The notes under the pieces: generated by a model
Told to the model about the DNA's origin: nothing
Database searches by the model: none
The model's input: only the letters and a program-made list of their open reading frames with translations
Program-made: the position numbers and the translations under genes
Source of the DNA: Rhinolophus ferrumequinum
Taxonomy: Eukaryota > Chordata > Mammalia > Chiroptera > Rhinolophidae
Direction: 5' to 3'
DNA: 64,000 nt
Assembly: GCF_004115265.2 (NCBI RefSeq)
Contig: NC_046286.1
Location: forward strand, 95,733,699 to 95,797,698
Part shown: one piece after another, positions 1 to 11,172 of the stretch
How the letters are laid out: every line of letters starts with the position of its first letter
How positions within the stretch are numbered: the first letter of the stretch is position 1

Positions 1-2000
1 TTGTTGTTATTGTTATAAATGGATGTTCTTCCCTCTTTCCTCCTTTATATTTTTCAAGCCAAAGTTCACCCGTTCAATGAATGTCAGCTTTGATATACCT
101 TCCTCTTATATTAATTTTTGTTCTGAAAGACGCATTAGAGCTGATTGCCTGGCTAGGTGTTATTTTCAGGGAAACACGGTATCATTTTTGTGTGCCAAAA
201 AATATTTTTCTTTTGTTTTTCTACAACCAGTTAAACTGTAAAAGCCATGATTATCTTTCAGAACATATGAGACAGGTGATAGACTGGATTTGGTTCACAG
301 GCTGTAGTTTGCCAAACCTTGATATAGAGTTTAAGTATAACCACAAAATTGAAGACATAGTTCTCTTCAAACTCTGGAAACACCTTATCCTATGAATTCA
401 ATAAATTCCTCTACAGTCTTTATAAATTGAAAGCAATAATTGGGACTCTTTTATGTAAGACTATTCCAGATTTTTTTTATTTTTTGCTTCAGCCTTAGAA
501 ACACAGGTTTCAACAATAAGATTAAATAATGTCAAATGAAAGAAAAATAAAAACCTTTCTATTTTTCCATATAAATTATTCATTTCATTCTGATCAGTGA
601 GCATTAAGAGGAACTTATAATGTACCTAGAGTTGGGGATATAATGATACCTAAGAGTCAGTTCCAGTGACAGACACAGTTAAATCAATTGATCATTTCAT
701 TGCAGTCTGGTAAACACTATGAGAGAAAAATACAGAAAGAGTGCTACAAACACAAGTCTAGAAGGATGAGAGAAGACATTCTAAAAGAGTAATGAATCAT
801 TTACTTTTTAGAAAACATTCCCTATTTCTTTGTGAAAATATATTTTTATAAGAATTTTACTGGCTTAGACCAATGTTTGACCAGGTTAAAATAGACGCCA
901 CTCCTTAATCAAACATTAACCAGAGGGCAGCTAATGTATACATACTATTTCTTTTAGGGAGTAAAGGCAGCTTATTTATTGTTTATTGAGACATAACTCT
1001 AGAAAAAGAAACAATGGACATAGCTGAGAAAATTTTTTAAAGATAAAATTGGTAAAACTTGGGGAAAAGCATCCTATACAAAAACTAAGTTAGATTTGAA
1101 GATGGGAAAGAAGTATTGGACATTGGACCAAAAGAAGTTTTTTAAAATGTAGAAAGATTTGAGGTCCAAAGCAAATACAGTTGAAAAGAGCACCATCCCA
1201 ATCTCATGCACCCACTTACCTGACACAGATCCTGAGCCCCTGGGATGTGTCAGGCACTGTCCATGCACATGTTGTCACTGAGGACGTGTCCAATGTAATA
1301 TGCTCTAATCACAGAGTGTGCTTGCTCCATGTTATGTTGGGGAAATGCAGAGTCAAATGGGAGCCCCAAACAGGGCACTTAGCCTGGTTTTAAGAGGAGA
1401 TTTGTTTGGGATCTTACCGGAAAAGTATCCTCTTAGCTGAGACTTGAAGAAAAAGAATGATTAGAGTGGGTCCTCCTCAGAGGAGGAAATGGTATGAGTG
1501 AGAAACCACAAGAAAAATAGAATAGCATACTTCTGGGGAACTGACAGTTTTTTAGCATGGCTTGAGAATGGATTATGGTTGGATGGGGTGAGTGCAGCAT
1601 GGACTAGGATTGCAAGAAACCCAGTACAGGAGAAGGAAAACGGAGACTTGGCCTTCTTCAGTGAATCCTCAGTTTGTTATCTGAAGAACCTCAAATCTCA
1701 CATCTGGTTTTTATTTTTATCCTTAAATGATAAGAACTGCTATGTATATACCCGTAAATGTCAGAGATTATTGATATCTGTGCCTAGAAACACAGATAAA
1801 TCCAAACTATATAATTCTGATTCCCTTCTCAAGAAAAACGCTAAGAACAGCTCTTCTTATGGATGCAGAGAAAGACAGTGTGCCGTTTCTAATACTTTAG
1901 TTCAGAACTATTATGATAAAAGAACTGGCAGGGATTGGATTTCTCTCCCTCTCTGCCTGCTGTTTCTTTGTGGCAATCAAGAGGCCCTAGTGCCGTAAAG
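1..2000. other. Intergenic DNA, no gene recognised (also 23687-25690, 47321-49320)
   Basis: Short open frames here lack any recognisable domain. The stretch at about 1200-1480 has the look of a degraded old interspersed repeat, but I cannot name its family. Copy 1 differs from copies 2 and 3 at many single positions in this stretch, while copies 2 and 3 agree. Confidence 0.5.
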
Positions 2001-2027
2001 AAACCTCTTTTTACCTATGTTTGCTTC

Positions 2028-2375
2028 GAGGGGTTTTATTGTTTTAGATCTTACATTTAAGTCTTTAATCCAGTTTTAGTTTATTCTTGTTCGTGGTGTA
2101 CGAAGGTGGTCTAGTTTCTTTTTCCTTTTGTTTCTTTGTGTCTTTCTTTCTTTTCTTTTTTTTTTTTTTTTGCATGTATCTGCCCAGTTTTCCCAACACC
2201 ATTTATTGAATAGTTTGTCTACCCAATTGTATGTTTTTGCCTCCTTTGTCATAGATTAAATAACCATGTAGTGTGGGATTATTTCTGGGCTCTCTATTCT
2301 GTTCCATTGTTCTATCTGTCTGTTTTTATGCCATTACCATGCTGATCACCGTAGCCTTGTAGTACAGTTTAATAC
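2028..2375 (-). mobile_element. LINE-1 ORF2 fragment, copy 1
   Basis: The minus strand encodes pieces of the LINE-1 ORF2 C-terminal region: the nucleotides for [21 protein letters not shown] and [14 protein letters not shown] are readable, with breaks. A pyrimidine-rich tract at about 2140-2172 interrupts it. It is a short, dead fragment. Confidence 0.75.
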
Positions 2376-3123
2376 ATTATTTTCAAACTCTTGCATCTCA
2401 GCCATATATGCTCTTGTGATTCCTCTTCAGCCTTTGTTCCAAAATCGATATTTATAAAATTATCTGACAAATACAACCCTAAGATAAGGTATTAATGATT
2501 CACACCATTCAATACATTATTCTTTGTATATGTATGTTGGTTTAAAACAGAAAATTCTGAAACAAAGTTAAGTAATAATTTTCTATTGAATTTCGGCATC
2601 ATTAATTGAGATAGACAATGTGGTTCTGGAACTAAAGGATAAATTGTTTTCTGTTAATCCATTTAAATAATTATGTGTCCAATTGTTTAATATTCATTGC
2701 CATATTTTCAGAGTGTAGAATGAATTTAGCAGGTAACTTCAAAGGGAACATTGACATTAGTTATATTATCTTCATCTAATCACTGCTAAAAGAATACAAG
2801 AATCCTGGATAGAAATCTAAATTTTCTAAGCTGAAGGGATTAAGAATATAACATCGCAATATATATGCTTCTAATTCCTCTTTATATACAATACAAATGT
2901 GATAGAGATGCAATCATAGGTATACTTTCCATATTAAAAGTATACATACACTGGGTATATCACAATTATATACTTAAACTGTTTGATTTATAAATGGGGT
3001 ATGTTTAAATTGTATATAAACATGGATATTATTCCTCATATAAGTTTCTGAAAGCTATAGGACTTAAGAATATTAGGGTAAACATGACTTCTTAAGTACC
3101 TTCCCAAATGGGAGGCCATAGAC

Positions 3124-3463
3124 CAGACACTGACAAAGCATTTCTCTGAGGGGCCAACTAGTAAAGGAAGCATTTTAGGCTTTGTGAGCTGTAATCCCTG
3201 CGCAACTACTCAACTTGGCCATTGAAGCACAAAAGTAGCCATAGACGATACATATCTGATAAGCATTTCCATGTTTCAATAAAACTTTACCTATGGACAC
3301 TGACATTTAACTCTCATATCATTTTCACATATCACAAAATATTAGTTCTCTGCTAATGTTTTTCAGTCTTTAAAAAAATATAGACTCCCTTCTTAGCCTG
3401 AGAGATGTAAAAACCAGAGAGTTGAGCCGGATGTGGCTCAAGCCAGCAGTTTGCAGACCTCTG
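3124..3463. mobile_element. hAT-Charlie-type non-autonomous DNA transposon, copy 1
   Basis: The sequence follows the common mammalian consensus with GCATTTTAGGCTTTGTGAGC, GCAACTACTCAACTTGGCC, GTAGCCATAGACGATAC and TCAATAAAACTTTA, ending GCAGTTTGCAGACCTCTG. I am confident of the hAT-Charlie group but not of the subfamily name. Confidence 0.65.
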
Positions 3464-4012
3464 ATCTACACCTACCCCTTCAGGATGAGCCTGGCAGAGA
3501 GAGGATACGCTGAGTGTGAGTTAGGCTGAGTAAGGTGACAATGGTGTCACACAACGAGGCAGAAGAGCACCTCTGCAGCATTAAATCTATAATAGCAACA
3601 GGGTCTCTCTCTCTTAGCACTTTGCACTGAGGAGAACAGGGTGAATCTGGGTTTCTGTCTATCTCCTGAGCTCAAAATCCCTTACATCTGATTTCCCTAT
3701 ATTCAGTATGTTTTAGTCTAGAATTCCAGTTTTCTTTCTCTGCCGCTGGCCCTGATGGTAAGGGAGCGGAGAGGTGCTAGAATTTTATGCACTTTTGTGT
3801 TCCATTTCTGACCTGTGAGCGTCAACAGTGGTGATAGCAACAGTTCCAGAATATCACTAGTTCTTAATAGAAAGAAAGCTAACCTCAGATCAGAAGACGC
3901 AGCTTTCACTACCATATTGTAATTAACCACCAGCCTGACATTACAAATATTACATCAACTCTCTGAACATCTACTAACTTATCTGTACAAGAAGGCTCTT
4001 GGATAGTTGTTC

Positions 4013-4270
4013 CTAGGTTTTCCAGGCGGGAATTCCCGCCCATTCTCAGGAATTTTTTTTTGGTTTCCCATTCCTGAATCCCGAGAAAAGTTGGTCGGGA
4101 AATCAGGAAAATGGACTCCCTGAACCCAGGTGGTTGGTAGTATCGGTCGTCACTTTGTGGAAATGATTTCTCATGGAGAACAGAAAACAGTTTATATCTC
4201 AGGATTCAGGAACGGGAGAGCGGAAAAAAATTCCCGAGGACACGTGGGAATTCCTGCCCGGAAACCCTAG
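4013..4270. mobile_element. MITE-like element with long terminal inverted repeats, copy 1
   Basis: The left end reads CTAGGTTTTCCAGGCGGGAA and the reverse complement of the right end reads CTAGGGTTTCCGGGCAGGAA. The inverted similarity continues about 70-80 bases inwards through a GGAATTTTTTT block and a CCTGAATCC block. There is no coding capacity. The shape fits a non-autonomous cut-and-paste transposon; the TAGGG-type end hints at hAT, but I see no clear 8-bp target duplication. Confidence 0.6.
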
Positions 4271-5402
4271 TCTTACTTTATGAATGTATGCAGTTTGTAT
4301 AAACATCACTTGGCTGAGAGCCTTAGGTAGAAAATATGTTTTGCTACTGATCGGGGAAATTATTGAAAGATATGTCAAAGTAGGAAAAAAGCCGATTTAA
4401 ACAGGAAATTCACGTTTTTATATTTAATGAGTTATATCCTAAAGTATTCAGTTTTCCCTTGTTTGTTTTTCTTGAATCATCCTGACTTTATTTGATGAAA
4501 GAACTTCTGATTTACATCAATTTCCTTGAAAGAAAAAAAAGAAATACATTTTTTTTAATTCTGTGAATTAAGATTTTGAAATTTCAGATGGTGCTATAAT
4601 CTCATTTTATAATGCAGTTTTGCTCTCTAGTTTAAGTTCACAGGAAAATTATAGTTCTTTTTTTAAATTAATTCATAAAAAATGAATTATTTTTCTTTAC
4701 TTTTGTGTTTTACTGTTATTACGGGAAAAACTGTCTTTATAATTGGAAAAATTTACTGTAGTTAGTTTTTGGGAATACTAAGTGCTTCTTTACACCAAAT
4801 AATAATCAGCTTTGTTTTTTTTCTTTGGGGTATTTCTGCTTATTATTTAGCATCCATTTTCTGCTACTATCGACCAACTCACTCTGCTGTTGCGTTCTTA
4901 AAGAAAATTGGTTCACTGAGAACTGGGTGACAAAGAGCTAAGGATAAAAAAATTCCACATGAGAACCATTTCAAATTCAAGTTTGTAATATTTAGGTTAA
5001 AAAGAAAAGTTCCTGGAATTAAGCCACAGGAACTCTGACAGTCAGAGCTGTCAATTAGAAAACACATTTCCAGACATTTTGAAATTTAATTTATTTATTT
5101 TTTCTTGTAACAGGATTAGAAAGTATGATTAAACCTAGTAGCATATACTTTTGCTGGATCAGTCTGACTTTGAATGAACCAAATAGATAATAAAATCTCA
5201 AGAAGAAAGAAAGGAGTTTTAGAAGTGTTGTCCCTTAAGGAACTTAAAAACAAAATTAGAATACATGCACTAGAAATTTAAAAAAAATAAATAAATGGAA
5301 AGCTGGCATTTCACTTTGTTGTCCATAGAGTTTTCCATGCGGCTGCATTTGCAGTTTAAACTCTGGATAAATGTATGCTAAGTAAGCTACTTTGAGTTAA
5401 AA

Positions 5403-7765
5403 GCCCACCAAGAGATGTATACAAATGCAACTATTTCTGAATATTAATTTTGTATCCTGCTACTTTACCAAATTCATTTATCGGTTCTAATAGTTTTTTG
5501 GTGGAGTCTGGGATTCTATATATATAGTATCATGTCATCTGCATATAAAGACAATTTTACTTCCTCCTTTCCAATATGGATGCCTTTTATTTCTTTTTCT
5601 TGTCTGATTGCTGGGGTTATAACTTCCAGAACTATGTTGAATAAAAGTGGTGAAAGTGGGTAACCTTGTCTTGTTCCTGATCTTAAGGGGAATGCTTTTA
5701 GCTTTTCCCCATTGAGCATGATGTGGGTTTATCATATACGGCATTTATTATGTTGAGATATGATCCTTCCATTCCCACTTTGCTCAGAGTTTTTATCATA
5801 AATGGATGCTGGATTTTGTCAAATATTTTTTCTGCCTCTATTGATATGACCATAAGTTATTTATTTTTCATTTTGTTAATGTGGTGAATCATGTTAATTG
5901 ATTTGTGGATATTGAACTAATGTTGCATATCAGAAATGAATCCCACTCAGTTGTGGTGTATGAAGAGAGAAATTAAAGACGATACAAATAAATGTAAACT
6001 TATACCATGCTCATGAATAAGAAGAATTAATATAGTTAAAATATTCGTACTACCCAAGGCAATGTATATATTCAATGCAATCCCTATTAAATGAACAATG
6101 ACATTTTTCAAAGAACTAGGAATTATAATCTTAAAATTTATACAGAATCATAAAAGACCCCAAATAGCCATGGCAATCTTGGGAAATAAGAACAAAGTGG
6201 GATGTATCACACTACGGGACATCAAATCATACTACAAGACTATAGTAATCAAAACAGCATGGTATTGGCATAAAAACAGACACATAGAGCAATAGATCAG
6301 AATAGAGAGCCCAGGAATAAATCCATACCTATATGGTCATTTAAGCTACGATAATGGAAGCAAGAATTTACGCTGGGGTAAAGACATTCTATTTAATAAA
6401 TGGTGCTGTAAAAACTGGACTCACACATGAAAAAAAATTGAAACTGGACTACCTTCTTACATCATCATATACAAAAATAAATTCAAATTGGTATCAAAGT
6501 CTTAAATGTAACACTCAAAAACACAAAACTCCTAGCATAAAATACAGCAACTAAATTTGCAGACATTACCGGTAGTAATATTTCTACTGATATGTCCCCT
6601 TGGGCAAGGGAAGCAAAAGAAAAAATAAACATGGGGGATTACATCAAACTAAACAAGTTTTTCACAGCAAAGGAAACCATCAATAAAATAAAGAGGTATC
6701 ACACGAAATGGGAGAAGATATTTGCCAACCACACATCAGATAAGGGGTTAATATCCAATATCTATAAAGAACTAATGTAACTCAATACCACGAAAACCAA
6801 CAACCCAATTAAAAAACAGGCAGAGGACTCAAAGAGACATGAAGACATGAAGAGACATTTCTCTAAAGAGGACATACAGATGGCCAACAGACATATGAAA
6901 AAATGCTCAACCTCACTAATCATTAGAGAAATTCAAATAAAACCACAATGAGATACCACCTATCCCCAGTCAGAATGGCTATCATCAATAATTTATAAAC
7001 AAGTGCTGGCGAGGTTGTGGAGAAAAGGAACCCTTGTGCACTGTTGGTGGAATTGCAGATTGGTGCAGCCATTATGGAAAACTGTAAGGAGGTATCTCAA
7101 AAAATTGAAAATAGAACTACCTTACAACCCAGCAATTCCACTCCTGGTTATATATCCAAAAAAATCCAAAACACTAACTCGAAAAATATATGCACCCCTA
7201 TGTTTATTGCAGCAATATTCACAATAGCCAAGATATGGAAACAACCAAAATGCCCATCAATAGACAATTGGATAAAGAAACTCTGGTATATTTATACAAT
7301 GGAGTATTACTCGATCATAAAGAAGAATGAAATATTACCATTTGCAATGACATGGATGGACCTAGAGTATATCATCCTAAATTGAGTAAGCCAGATGGAG
7401 AAAGACAAATACCATATGATGTCACATATGTGGAATCTACAGAAAGAATAAATTAACAAAGAAAACAGAAATAAACTCAGAGATATAGGAAAAAACAGAG
7501 GGTTGCTAGGTGAGGGAGGTGGGTATGGGGAAGAAGGTAAGGATTTAGAGAGTATAAATTTTAGTCACAATATAGCCACGGGGATATGAAAGACAGTTTG
7601 GGGGATATAATCAATAATGTTGTAAAGATTTTATATGGAGTCACATGGGCACTTGTCTTATTAGAGACAAGACTTCATGAACTGTGTAGATGACTGACCA
7701 CTGTGCTGTATACCTGAAGCTGAAGGTGAATGATATGGAACGTCAAATATAATTTTTTTAAAAAA
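5403..7765 (+). mobile_element. 5'-truncated, internally inverted LINE-1, copy 1
   Basis: The right part (about 5962-7765, plus strand) encodes the ORF2 C-terminal region: INIVKI-type block, [54 protein letters not shown] and the CPSIDNWIKK region, followed by a 3' UTR and an A-rich end. The left part (about 5403-5961) is inverted: its minus strand encodes the upstream reverse-transcriptase core, including [17 protein letters not shown] and the catalytic YADD. The piece between the two parts is missing. This is the layout expected of twin-primed LINE-1 insertion. The reading frames are broken. Confidence 0.8.
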
Positions 7766-7808
7766 ATACACACACACACATACACTCACCCACATACATA
7801 CACACACG
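7766..7808. repeat. CA-rich simple repeat after LINE-1 tail (also 31424-31467, 55080-55122)
   Basis: ACACACACACAC and CATACACTCACCCACATACA runs directly follow the A-rich LINE-1 end. They probably grew from the poly(A) tail. Confidence 0.8.
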
Positions 7809-7827
7809 GTGCCAAAATATGTATGCA

Positions 7828-8115
7828 CACATTAAGAAAAAAAAATCCAAATTGTAATACTCAAAATATACCGATAACAAAAGATGAATACAAGTTATGT
7901 GTATATGTATTTTTGACCCCCCAGTTATATAGTCACAAGATGTAGAGCACAGCATAGGAAGTAGAATCAATGGAAGTGTAACAGAAATGTACGATATAGG
8001 AGGGGTAGTCAATTTAGGGAAGGTGGTTATCACCTTGAGAGGCGTGTAAATGTCTAACTATGACATTGTTTTGTACACCTGACACGAATAAAAAACTAAA
8101 GAAAGAAAGAAAAAT
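7828..8115 (+). mobile_element. Second LINE-1 3'-end fragment (also 31487-31775, 55141-55430)
   Basis: It resembles the 3' UTR of laurasiatherian LINE-1: GTGTAACAGAAATGTACGAT, GGTTATCACCTTGAGAGG, GTGTAAATGTCTAACTATGA and TTTTGTACACCTGACACGAA, then an A-rich end at AATAAAAAACTAAAGAAAG. There is no coding part. Family recognition is by eye. Confidence 0.6.
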
Positions 8116-8984
8116 GAAACATGCCAAAGTGAAAAAAACCAAAAAACACACCAATAGAAATTTAAGTATTTACAAAGTACAGTAGTCCATAAATGCTTTC
8201 CAACTATTCTTTGTGACCAACTATCAGCTGATTGAGCTGGAAACATTCAAAGTTGCTGTAGTTGTGGGAGTGTGTTCTGCAATGGGGGTAAAAATAACTC
8301 ACTGCACAGTAAAAGGACTTATAACAATGATGGATACAAACCCTAAATAGGAATACACTTTGAATCCCCTTGAGGTAGAAATCTGGTAATTTCGTTTTGA
8401 GTCACGGAGGTTGTGTGTGTGACTGTGTCACGGGAATTGTGATATTCTAACGCAGTGCTCTTCCTACTTTTTACATCCGTGTGCATGTTGCACGAGCTCC
8501 GAGCCTCTTTGAAACTCGTACTGGGTTAGTTTCCACATAGAGGAATTTAAGGACAGAAAGATGGAAAATTCCTTCTAGATGCTTCTAAAATTAGGATAGA
8601 TCTCAAGAAAAATGACATGAATCAGGATCTATACGAACGGCATAAAAATAAAAAAGGCATTAGAATATTTCATGTTTTATAATAAAGAAGAATTCTATAT
8701 TTCTAAGCATCATGGACATAAGTGTTTGTTGCTTTCTAAATCTATTCCTTTACATAACATTCTTATTTTCTGATGGAAGCCCAGTGTTGTGGCTATTCAT
8801 TCTCCTATATCATTATTGCTGATTAAAGATTAAAACATTTCACATGAAACTTAGTACCTTTTGTTATTTAAAGAAGAGAAACTCTCTGCTTTATCTGTTA
8901 CATCTTAAGTCACTCACTATAAATATATGAATCAGATATAAGGACAATTGAACAAGAACCTCTAGTCCTATTCATCCCGTGGGA

Positions 8985-9072
8985 GCACAGCTGTGACGTA
9001 TTTCGGAGAGCTTTGTGATTGCTCAGTCTTAAGCACAACCTTATAAAATGAGGGGCTTTGAAATGCAGGTCA
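8985..9072 (+). promoter_or_regulatory. VIP-type proximal promoter, copy 1 (CRE and TATA box)
   Basis: A cAMP-response-element-like TGACGTAT lies at 8994-9001 and a TATAAAA box at 9042-9048, with the block TTTGTGATTGCTCAG between them. The human VIP promoter as I recall it has the same order and spacing (TGACGTCT about 48 bases before TATAAAA). One CRE base differs from the human element. Transcription would start near 9073. The promoter predicts cAMP/CREB control. Confidence 0.75.
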
Positions 9073-9190
9073 GGGTAGAATGCAAAGCAACTGCTGGCAA
9101 TAATATTAACCCTTAGCCAGGACGAGGTTCTGGTTCAGCTCTGAGGGCAGAGAACTGGTGGAGCCAAAGACAAGCTTCCCAGGTCAGAGA
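9073..9190 (+). other. Non-coding exon 1 of VIP-like gene, copy 1
   Basis: The segment begins about 25-30 bases after the TATA box and ends at the donor GAGA|GTAAGT (9191). It contains blocks shared with human VIP exon 1 as I recall it, such as AACCCTTAGCCA and GGCAGAGAACTGGTGGAGCC. It has no ATG that leads into the coding frame. The start is estimated and the 3' end is well supported. Confidence 0.65.
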
Positions 9191-10194
9191 GTAAGTACAG
9201 AAATGTCTCACGCCCCACATGTGAAGGGCTTTTCTGAATTATTTTTGTTGACAGATGCTTTCCCTGCTTGCTCTTTTACTCAATACTGACTTTTTTTTAA
9301 ATTAATGATTACATGTAGCGTTTTTTTTTTTGTTTGTTTGTTGTTTTTTGCTTGAATATTAATTTTTGACTGAAGGGATTCTTGGGTACACATATTTTTG
9401 AAGTATTCAACTCATTTTTAAGTGCTGTTCTTTCTATGTAAATAGTTGATTATGTGAACCTAGGGAACATTCTTTTTCACTTTATTTTAAGTTGAAATGC
9501 CATGATTTTTATAGACAGAGAAAAAGAGGCCTTGAACTTTTAAGTACCTAACTAGAAACTACTTGGAAATATAATGTGCATGTGGATTAGGTGTGAAAAC
9601 ACGTTCTATTTTAGATATAGTTCTCTATTTGTGCCAAAATTTATTTCTATGGTAATATGTTTTTCACTGATTTTATTGGTATTAATTTTCATTATTAATT
9701 GAGTTAAATTGTTCAAGCCCATATGTAAGGAAATAAGTTTCCAGTAATATCTACAAAAAAACATGAAAAAATGTATATAAAATACAATTTTTGTGCTAAT
9801 AGACATACCCAGTTTGATATTATCAGATGGAAAACTTAGTAGAACAATCAGTTTTTTGAAACTCTTAGCAAAGATACTAAACTTGAATGTCTCAACTCTG
9901 TAATAAGAATATTTTACCCAGGATTACTTCTAGAACCATATGAATATGGCATTCAATATATGTGGGCCAACTACGTGCCTGGTGGGAGATCGACAGCAGT
10001 TGGATCTTAATTTTTATTCAAGCACTTGTCAGCAAAGGAAATCCTCTTGATTTAAAAAGGAATCATAATGCGTTTAACTCTTTCTATAAGACGAAAATTG
10101 TTTTCCAAACTCTGCAAGAAGCTTTAGGAACTTCTACTAGACACTCAAGATTACTGTGTACCTACCAAAAAATAAATCGAAAATATTATTTGTA

Positions 10195-10683
10195 AAGATA
10201 TATTTACCCGTAAGTTCATTGCAGCATTATTAATGGTGGCCAACACATACAAACGACATAAGTGTCCTCTGAGAGTTGACTGAATAAAGGAGTACTGGTA
10301 CATAGGCACAGGGGAATACTACTCTGTCATAAAAACTGATGAAATAGTGCCATTTTGAACAACATAGATGGAGCCTGAGAGTATCATGCTCAGTGAAAAG
10401 AGTCAGAGAGAAAAGGACCAGAACCGTAAGATTTCAATCTTATGTGAGATGTAAAACAGAAAGCAACAAATGAACAATCAAAACAAGAAAAGTCATAGAC
10501 GGAAGCAACAGTATGTGGTTACCAGAGGCTAAAGGGCGTGGGGGGGTGGATGAAGAGGAGCAAGGGTGTCAAATATATGATAACAGACTGAGACTAGATT
10601 TTGGGTGGTAAACACAAAATACAATATAAACATAATGTATTAGAGAATTGGACACCTGAAACTAATATAATGTTATTAACAAA
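10195..10683 (+). mobile_element. LINE-1 3'-end fragment in intron 1, copy 1 (also 33848-34336, 57508-57996)
   Basis: It contains TTCATTGCAGCATTATTAAT, GGGGAATACTACTCTGTCAT, ACAACATAGATGGAGCCTGA, TATGTGGTTACCAGAGGCTA and the 3' end GAATTGGACACCTGAAACTA, all typical of the end of LINE-1 ORF2 and its 3' UTR. It lies in intron 1 of the VIP-like gene, and the LTR-like element follows it directly. Confidence 0.75.
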
Positions 10684-11101
10684 TGTTACCTCACGGGGAC
10701 AGAGCCAGGAATGCAGTTTCCAGGCTCTTGGCCTCACGTGGAAAGGTGTTGTCTCAGGTAGTAAATGACCATCAACTGTGATTGGATGGTCGTAGGCTGT
10801 GACTGGTTGGCTGTCAGTTGTAACAGGTTGGCCATTGGCCACTGTTATAACTGCCATGACTGCATTGGTTGGTTGGCTGGTGGGCAGGCAGAAAAGAGGA
10901 TGGCGGGTTGCGAAAGGTGTGCCTCCTGCTTCCTGTGTGTCCAACTCAGCCACCAGCGAGAATATAGTGGTATGACTCCCCTTTCTATGGCTCCATGGGT
11001 GTTCATTTTTGACCTCACCGTATCCTGCGTTCTTATGTGGGGAGCGAGAGCTGAGACCCCACATGACACCCTGCATGACATACCTCAATAAATTAAAAAC
11101 A
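10684..11101 (+). mobile_element. Probable solo LTR of an endogenous retrovirus in intron 1, copy 1
   Basis: About 418 bases, starting TGTTACCTCACGGGGACAGA and carrying a poly(A) signal (AATAAA at 11087-11092) shortly before the end. It has internal near-repeats of the GATTGGATGG / GACTGGTTGG / ACAGGTTGG type. No internal viral genes are seen, so it is a fossil solo LTR if the family call is right. It ends about 70 bases before the exon 2 acceptor of the VIP-like gene. It is shared by all three units and so is older than the duplication. Confidence 0.5.
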
Positions 11102-11172
11102 AAAGAATTACCTGTCTGGAGATATTGTGGTTGGAAAATCTGATGTGACTCTTTCCCTTTCGTGGTGCAGAG

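Noticed and set aside
1498-1998. A 166-codon plus-strand frame in copy 1
   Set aside because: In copies 2 and 3 the frame is not preserved, and no domain is visible, so it is probably chance.
5516-5719. Open frame with reverse-transcriptase motif on the minus strand (also 52829-53032)
   Set aside because: It is the inverted part of the dead LINE-1, not a separate gene.
10594-11088. A 164-codon open frame on the minus strand (also 57907-58401), with a 108-codon frame opposite it
   Set aside because: It lies across the LINE-1 tail and the LTR-like element, shows no known domain, and is best read as chance open frame within repeat DNA.
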